A DNA stretch of 64,000 nt from Diaporthe sp. PMI_573. Taxonomy: Eukaryota; Ascomycota; Sordariomycetes; Diaporthales; Diaporthaceae. Both the position numbers and the translations under genes were made by a program. How positions within the stretch are numbered: the stretch's first letter is position 1; each line of letters starts with the position of its first letter. The stretch spans positions 1 to 64,000 of the forward strand of contig JAJTUP010000158.1 in assembly GCA_021399435.1 (NCBI GenBank), written 5' to 3'. The notes below the pieces were generated by a model. The model searched no databases. It worked only from the letters and a program-made list of their open reading frames with translations, and had not been told where the DNA came from. Below, piece after piece: positions 59,372 through 64,000 of this stretch.

Positions 59372-59773
59372 CTAGTAGTTGTACAGCCTTAGATCTGCAT
59401 CTGCCCTGCTCTCGCTATCCCGAATACACTCCTTCAAATCAACCTTACCCAACAATTCCTGCTGAAACAAATAGCAATGAATTGTCTTCATCTTACCCTC
59501 CGAATCCAAATCGTAAATCGCACAATTCGATATCTTAATGACGTCCCCTGGGTAGACATGAACTATGAGGGGTATCACCTTCTCCTTGGCTGCTGCATAG
59601 ATAGACTGGTGATGCTTCTGGATACCCGCTTTGCCCTCTAAGGTCCCGATGGCCGGATCTGGTATTACGAGCTTCACGTCTTCGGAGTAGAACGAGTGTT
59701 GTTTGTCATAGTCCGTGTCGTTGAAAGCGCGGATGTATTCAAGGAAGTCGGAGACTGATAGATGCGGGGCCAT
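59372..59773 (-). CDS. SnoaL/NTF2-like protein, internally shortened
   Basis: 133 aa from the ATG at 59773 (MAPHLSVSDFLEYIRAFND), chosen over an upstream in-frame ATG at 59932 because the family begins here. The NTF2-like cone fold is indicated by HSFYSEDVKLVIPDPAIGTLEG, GIQKHHQSIYAAAKEKV, GDVIKIS and the ending LFQQELLGKVDLKECI...LRLYNY. Between PLIVHV and YPGDVIK about 30 residues usual in this fungal family (one or two beta strands) are missing without a frame break. That is an internal deletion that may impair the pocket. SnoaL-like proteins serve as small cyclases or isomerases in many secondary-metabolite pathways; function here is unknown. Confidence 0.75.
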   Translation of the reverse strand: MAPHLSVSDFLEYIRAFNDTDYDKQHSFYSEDVKLVIPDPAIGTLEGKAGIQKHHQSIYAAAKEKVIPLIVHVYPGDVIKISNCAIYDLDSEGKMKTIHCYLFQQELLGKVDLKECIRDSESRADADLRLYNY

Positions 59774-59779
59774 GTTTGC

Positions 59780-60620
59780 TGGAAATCCGCCTGGCAGTTT
59801 GGTTTCGCCTTTCCGCAGCGCGTTGGCCTTCGGCTCCTGGGTACAGTCGAAGCAACTGCGTAGTCGATTGCTAGGTCTCCTCTGATAAGGGAACAAGTGA
59901 AAGCATACGGTGTATGTATGGAGTATGCGCAACCAAAACTTCTCAAATAGCCCGGCTTTTCTACTTCTGTTGAGGTAAGTAAAGGGATAAATGCATAACC
60001 GAGGATGAGGGCTGCTGTTTCAAAACCGAAGCTTGCTTCGCCCACTTTCCGTCTCGCCCACTTTCCGTCTTGCCCACATTCCTTACAACGCGCTAAGCAG
60101 CATATGTCGAGAAGAGGAGATGATGGTCTTGAGGTGATTGACGAAGGACGGTGATGCCAGCATGATTTAGATACCGCTTAGTCTCACATCTAGTGTCAAA
60201 AGACCCACATCAATATTATGCCTCTAGTGTGTCAAGGCCAGGCCAAAAAAGCTAGCCCCATACCAACCACGAAGGCAGGTTTACTGTTTGGGGAAACCCG
60301 AAGGGGGGGGGCGGCTAGGCGTTGCCAATAGGCACCAAAAGCTAGGGGCAGGTCGTTGAGGGCAGAGCCACACGAAGAACAGGTCTGGTTGACCCTTGGG
60401 GCATCATCATGAAAAACTTCCGAGACCATCCAAGGAACGACTCAGACGGCGGCAGCAATGAAGAAATTCGAACCAATTCGAATTGTATTCTCTCCAGTCC
60501 ATCGCGGCTTCTATCTCTTCGATCTGCATCCACCAAGATCAGGGTATCTATTGTTAGACCACAAAAGGTCTCTCGAGCCGCACTAAGCGTGCCCAATACA
60601 CCACCAAACCAAGAACAACC
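59780..60620. other. Intergenic; short tandem repeat at 60036-60082
   Basis: Contains three copies of a 16-bp GCCCACTTTCCGTCTC-type repeat (about 60036-60082) that resembles a subterminal repeat of a MITE, and a G9 run near 60306. No supported gene. Confidence 0.45.
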
Positions 60621-60625
60621 TAGGC

Positions 60626-61790
60626 CTAAGCCTGCTTCTCCTCATCATGCTGCACAAGCACACCAGCCCCACCATGAGACGACGAGCCGTTATCCCCATG
60701 GCTAGTAGTAACCCCCTTCTCCTCGTCGCTGCGACGGTGCTGGCCGTGGCCGTATGCGCGTCCCTCCTTAGTGTTAGAGTAATCAATCAACAGCTCGCCG
60801 TTCTTGCCGTAGCGCTTAGGCTCAACCTTAGCTTGGTGCACGACTGAGAACACGCCCTTCCAGCCCAATACCTTGTGGAAGTTGCTATCCATCTCCTTAA
60901 GACTACAGTATACCGTCTTCGGATAGAAGAAGTATACCAAGGGCATCATAAAGGCGTTAATAATAGCGAAAATGATGTAGGTTTAGTAGCTAATAGTGTT
61001 AAAGGTAATAGGGGTGATTATGATAACCATAAAGTTGACGATCCAGTTGCCTAAAGTTAATAGCGTGTTGGTAGGCGCGCGGATGCATAGCGGCACAATC
61101 TTAGCTGGGTATAGCCAGGTTATTCTCAGCCAGCCTACTACGAAAAATAAGTTGAAGATGAAGAGGAAGACGATGCTGGCGATAGTGGCGGCCTTGTTGT
61201 TGCTGTCGCGCTCGGACTCAGAGTTGACGCCCGCCAGGATCACCATGGTGGCCGCCTAGCCCATAGCAACAAAAAGCATCAGCTTTCTACAACTAACACG
61301 CTCTATAAGGAAGACTACCAGCTGGGAGGCAAGGAAGTACTTTATACCATTTAAGGCAGCTAGAAGATAGGCTATAAAGCTAAATATGCTAAGCTTGCTA
61401 TAAATAATAGTAATATAGTATGTAATAAGGTTAATTCTAAAGATTTATTAGAATATTTAGTTGATATAAGTAAGAAGGGTGTAGTATAAGTTATAATTTT
61501 TGCTTATAATGAAGAGATTAGCAAATAACCCTTGAATATCTTAAGAATAATGTCCTTAATCTTGTTAAACTTGCTATTAATAACCTTATCTTTAATATCT
61601 ACATTATTTAAGGTAGTAAAAACCTTATAAGCTTTATCTTTACACTCTTTAAGGATAGGCTACTAAGGGGACTTAAGGAGGGCTTAGATAAAGGTAAGGA
61701 TAAAAATATAAAATATATTTTAGAAGGCTAATAAGAACTGCCAAGCTATAGAGCTAGGGGTAAAGGAGAGCCCTAGGTTAATCTAGTATA
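60626..61790 (-). pseudogene. MFS sugar (hexose) transporter with graded RIP damage
   Basis: Sugar-porter family (MFS). Reading the minus strand from about 61790: SPR (cytosolic loop), KVFTTLNNVDI, INLITYYITIIYSK, KYFLASQLVVFLIERVSCRK, then the open segment 61246-60983 with FIFNLFFVVGWLRITWLYPA, IRAPTN and FNTISY. A stop follows at TYIIFA, and then the C-terminal 107 residues (60949-60626) with PLVYFFYPKT and the tail VFSVVHQAKVEPKRYGKNGE ending at 60626. The N-terminal half before the loop is missing. Stops and Lys/Asn/Thr substitutions become denser toward 61790, next to the AT-rich repeats. The C-terminal tail is almost clean. Confidence 0.8.
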
Positions 61791-61876
61791 ATATTATAAT
61801 ATCTTTAACGTGGTTGGACACCTAGCCGGTCATGACACCCAGTCGGTTAGTTTTGCCAACTTAGCCAACTTTCGCT

Positions 61877-62567
61877 AACCCTAGCACCTATCTAGGGCAA
61901 AGGAATTAATAAAAATTGGCATTAATTAGTGCCAACTAGTCTCAATTACTTATTTTTAATTAATTTTGTTAATTTAAAGGGGCTGGCGTGGCTATAGTGC
62001 TACTTTAAAGATTTAGAGTTTTAGTAGGCGGGTTTGTTTTTAGTGTAAATTATGTGCTTATTTTTTATATTAGTCTTATATTACTTTACCTACTTAATAT
62101 TTAATATGCTAAAAATTAATAGCTATAATGCTAATCTACTTAAAAGAAGATAAAATCTAATTAGCAGTTTAAGCAATTAAGAACTTTAAAAAAAATTAAA
62201 AGAAATACTTAAGCATATATTAGGCTATATAGATCTTTAACATACTCTATAGTATACTATATAATAGAATAAACAACTAACCCTATTATAAAATATTATA
62301 TATTAACAACTATAAACTTAATTTAATTAAAAAGTAAATAATTTAATAAAAAAGTTATATAACGTAGTTTACCACCAAGTGGCAGATATCACCAAGTGGC
62401 GGATTTTCATTATATCAACCAATTTTAATTAACCCTAGCATCCACTTAGTGTAAAAGAATTAATTGAAATTGGCACCAATTAGTGCCAACTGGTCCTATT
62501 TGTTTATTTCTAATTGATTTGATTAATTTGAAGTGGTTGGTAAGGCTGTAGTGCCAGTCTGAAGTGG
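61877..62567. repeat. Direct repeats of ~135 bp, 555 bp apart
   Basis: 61877-62010 and 62431-62567 align along their length (both start AACCCTAGCA and contain AGTGCCAACTRGTCY and GGCTRTAGTGC). The second keeps more C/G. Each copy has a hairpin core TTGGCACCAATTAGTGCCAA (altered in copy 1). They may be LTR-like or subterminal repeats of a small element; the DNA between them is extremely TA-rich. Confidence 0.7.
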
Positions 62568-62604
62568 TTAACTTTTGGTGGGAAAATTGGCTTCCCCACC
62601 AAAA
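62373..62604. repeat. Short direct and inverted repeats beside the transposase
   Basis: CACCAAGTGGC followed by (A/G)GAT occurs twice at 62373 and 62390. An inverted pair TTTTGGTGGG / CCCACCAAAA lies at 62573-62582 and 62595-62604. They lie just 3' of the Fot1-like transposase remnant and may mark its terminal region, but no matching opposite end is inside the window. Confidence 0.45.
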
Positions 62605-62701
62605 TGAAGGATTTCGGCTATACAAAATCAACCTCAATCTACACTATTTAGACTAACTATTTAGACGGTCTGCCGCGGACCACTTGGAAATGTGCTATTA
62701 T

Positions 62702-64000
62702 TTACTCGAAATCTAAATGACTAGACTCTTTTACATCTTTCTTACAAGTTGTTGTATAATGCCCAGTCTTGCCATAGTTGCTACATCGTCGTTTACTTGA
62801 TTCGCCGCAAACCGCCTTCTTAGCACTACCAGCTATTTTACCAGCTAGCCACTTCCCCTTCTGTTTTTCTTTAATAATTACCTAGAAATCCTTAATACTA
62901 AGTGCCCTTCCAAGCTATACCCAGCTTCTTTTGGCCCTCCGGCGCTTAGCGAGCCCTATATTAGCCTTCTTAAGAGTACAAACCCGATTATTTAAAAGAG
63001 TGATCTGATGCGCTATTGCTTGTATACCTTTTATAACTTCTTAACTGCCTTAAGAATTAGTGTAGAAGAGCTGTCCTGATGGGCAGAGATCCTGCCCTTG
63101 ATAAAACTTAATTGCTGGACAGTCTAGTGGGCATTAGAGGGTGTCTGTAATTTCCATTTTGATAGTAATATAGGGAGGGATTGTATTGGAATTTATAGGT
63201 AGATATCTAGCTTGGAAATAATAGAGTCTGGGTTTTATAGAGAAATTCTAACTTCTCTAAACCTAGATTTTATATTTTTCTCCGTAAAGATCTTGTTGTA
63301 GGCTGCTTTAAATACAAGAAAGAACTTAGACTTGGTAATATAGTTAACTAATGCCTGGATAAAAAGATTAATCTTATTACTATATATATGCTTTAGTAGC
63401 GAGAATAATCTAATGTCTAATAGCTAAAACAGATAAAAAGAATGCAGTAGTATACTAATAAAGATAATGTTGTACTCTTTATAGTACTGTTTAAACTCTA
63501 CTAATATATGGCTCTTATGGCTATTAAAAATAAGCATCTAGTATATACCTTTTGTCTATTGCTTTATATGCTTATTAAAGTGCTAAATCTATTTAAGGCC
63601 AGTTTTATTATCTATCCACCTATTTAGAGTAGGCTTGATTATCTAGCTTGGTAGAAAGCCTAATTTTATTGTCTAGTTGGCAAGATAGTAGGCGCCTTGG
63701 ATAATAATAAACAGTAGGATACACCAGCTCTTTACATTAATATATTTAATAGCTATTACCTATTCTTGGTTTCTAGGCTGTATAGATTTAGCCTTTTTAT
63801 GTTACTTTAAATATATAATAACTAATGTTTTAGTTATTACGCCTATTATAAAGCTAGTTTTGTTAAAGTTATATAGGTTATTATTAATAATTCTATACTT
63901 AGCTATTATGTTACGGAGTAGCCGAAACTAGTTTCTAATAACCTTTAGATCTTTATAGAGGGCCCTTTAATAGTTATAGAGACGATTAAACTTGGTCTTT
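62702..64000 (-). pseudogene. Pogo/Fot1-type transposase remnant (5' end outside window)
   Basis: The minus-strand reading runs in from 64000 and ends at the TAA at 62702. DDE_1-type landmarks: NSHKSHILVEFKQYYKEY (the first Asp of the usual DGHxSH box has become Asn), LLDIRLFSLLKHIY, and FKAAYNKIFTEKNI. After these come the usual C-terminal tail with SKWKLQTPSNAH and SAHQDSSSTLI, and finally a zinc-knuckle-like CSNYGKTGHYTTTC (62744-62785), whose second Cys has become Tyr. Many TAG/TAA at Trp/Gln sites show RIP. A C-terminal CCHC knuckle is known in fungal Pogo-type transposases. Confidence 0.8.

Noticed and set aside
1..64000. CRISPR array, rRNA or prokaryotic-type operon
   Set aside because: No regularly spaced identical repeats with unique spacers and no rRNA landmarks; gene structure is fungal.

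Overview
The window looks like nuclear DNA of a filamentous ascomycete (Pezizomycotina). The evidence is short GT-AG introns (47-84 bp) with CTAAC/CTGAC-like branch sites, fungal protein families (tannase/feruloyl esterase, UstYa-type HxxHC proteins, fungal APH-like kinases, a fungal C2H2 repeat protein, Pogo/Fot1 transposase), and two sharply different base compositions. Blocks of ordinary composition carry genes. Blocks rich in TA and TAG/TAA carry transposon remains in which TGG has become TAG and CAG/CAA have become TAG/TAA, the signature of repeat-induced point mutation (RIP).

Layout. 0.6-3.2 kb: a broken C2H2 protein and a frameshifted secreted tannase/feruloyl esterase. 5.3-10.6 kb: a RIP-decayed block bounded by ~0.5-kb inverted copies of one repeat (a third copy lies at 52 kb). 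11.6-12.9 kb: an intact three-exon zinc-type alcohol/formaldehyde dehydrogenase. 14.7-16.5 kb: a decayed ATP-dependent DNA ligase. 20.0-20.8 kb: an 892-bp mariner-type MITE. 20.9-27.4 kb: an island of lineage-restricted genes (C2H2 protein, a 201-aa two-exon protein, a membrane protein, a 392-aa three-exon protein). 27.7-53.2 kb: a transposon desert with a full-length Ty3/Gypsy chromovirus (31,631-39,334, 493-bp LTRs, target duplication TAATG) and a full-length Ty1/Copia-type element (42,007-49,309, 361-bp LTRs, target duplication AGCCT). 53.7-59.8 kb: a gene-rich island. 60.6-61.8 kb: a sugar transporter with a gradient of RIP damage. 61.8-64 kb: repeats and a Pogo/Fot1 transposase running off the end.

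The most interesting system is at 53.7-59.8 kb. A 379-aa secreted protein (three exons, minus strand) carries, in one chain, a signal peptide, four near-identical 26-27-residue tandem repeats bracketed by dibasic Kex2-like sites, and a C-terminal domain with the two HxxHC motifs of the UstYa/DUF3328 oxidases. This looks like a dikaritin-type RiPP precursor fused to its own tailoring-enzyme family. It is transcribed divergently from a second, membrane-anchored HxxHC protein, followed by an APH-fold kinase and a SnoaL-like protein. Together they form a candidate fungal RiPP locus wedged between RIP deserts. The fusion architecture and exon structure are read from sequence; the RiPP role is inference.

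A second unusual feature is a decayed antisense reading frame between the integrase/chromodomain and the 3' LTR of the Gypsy element.
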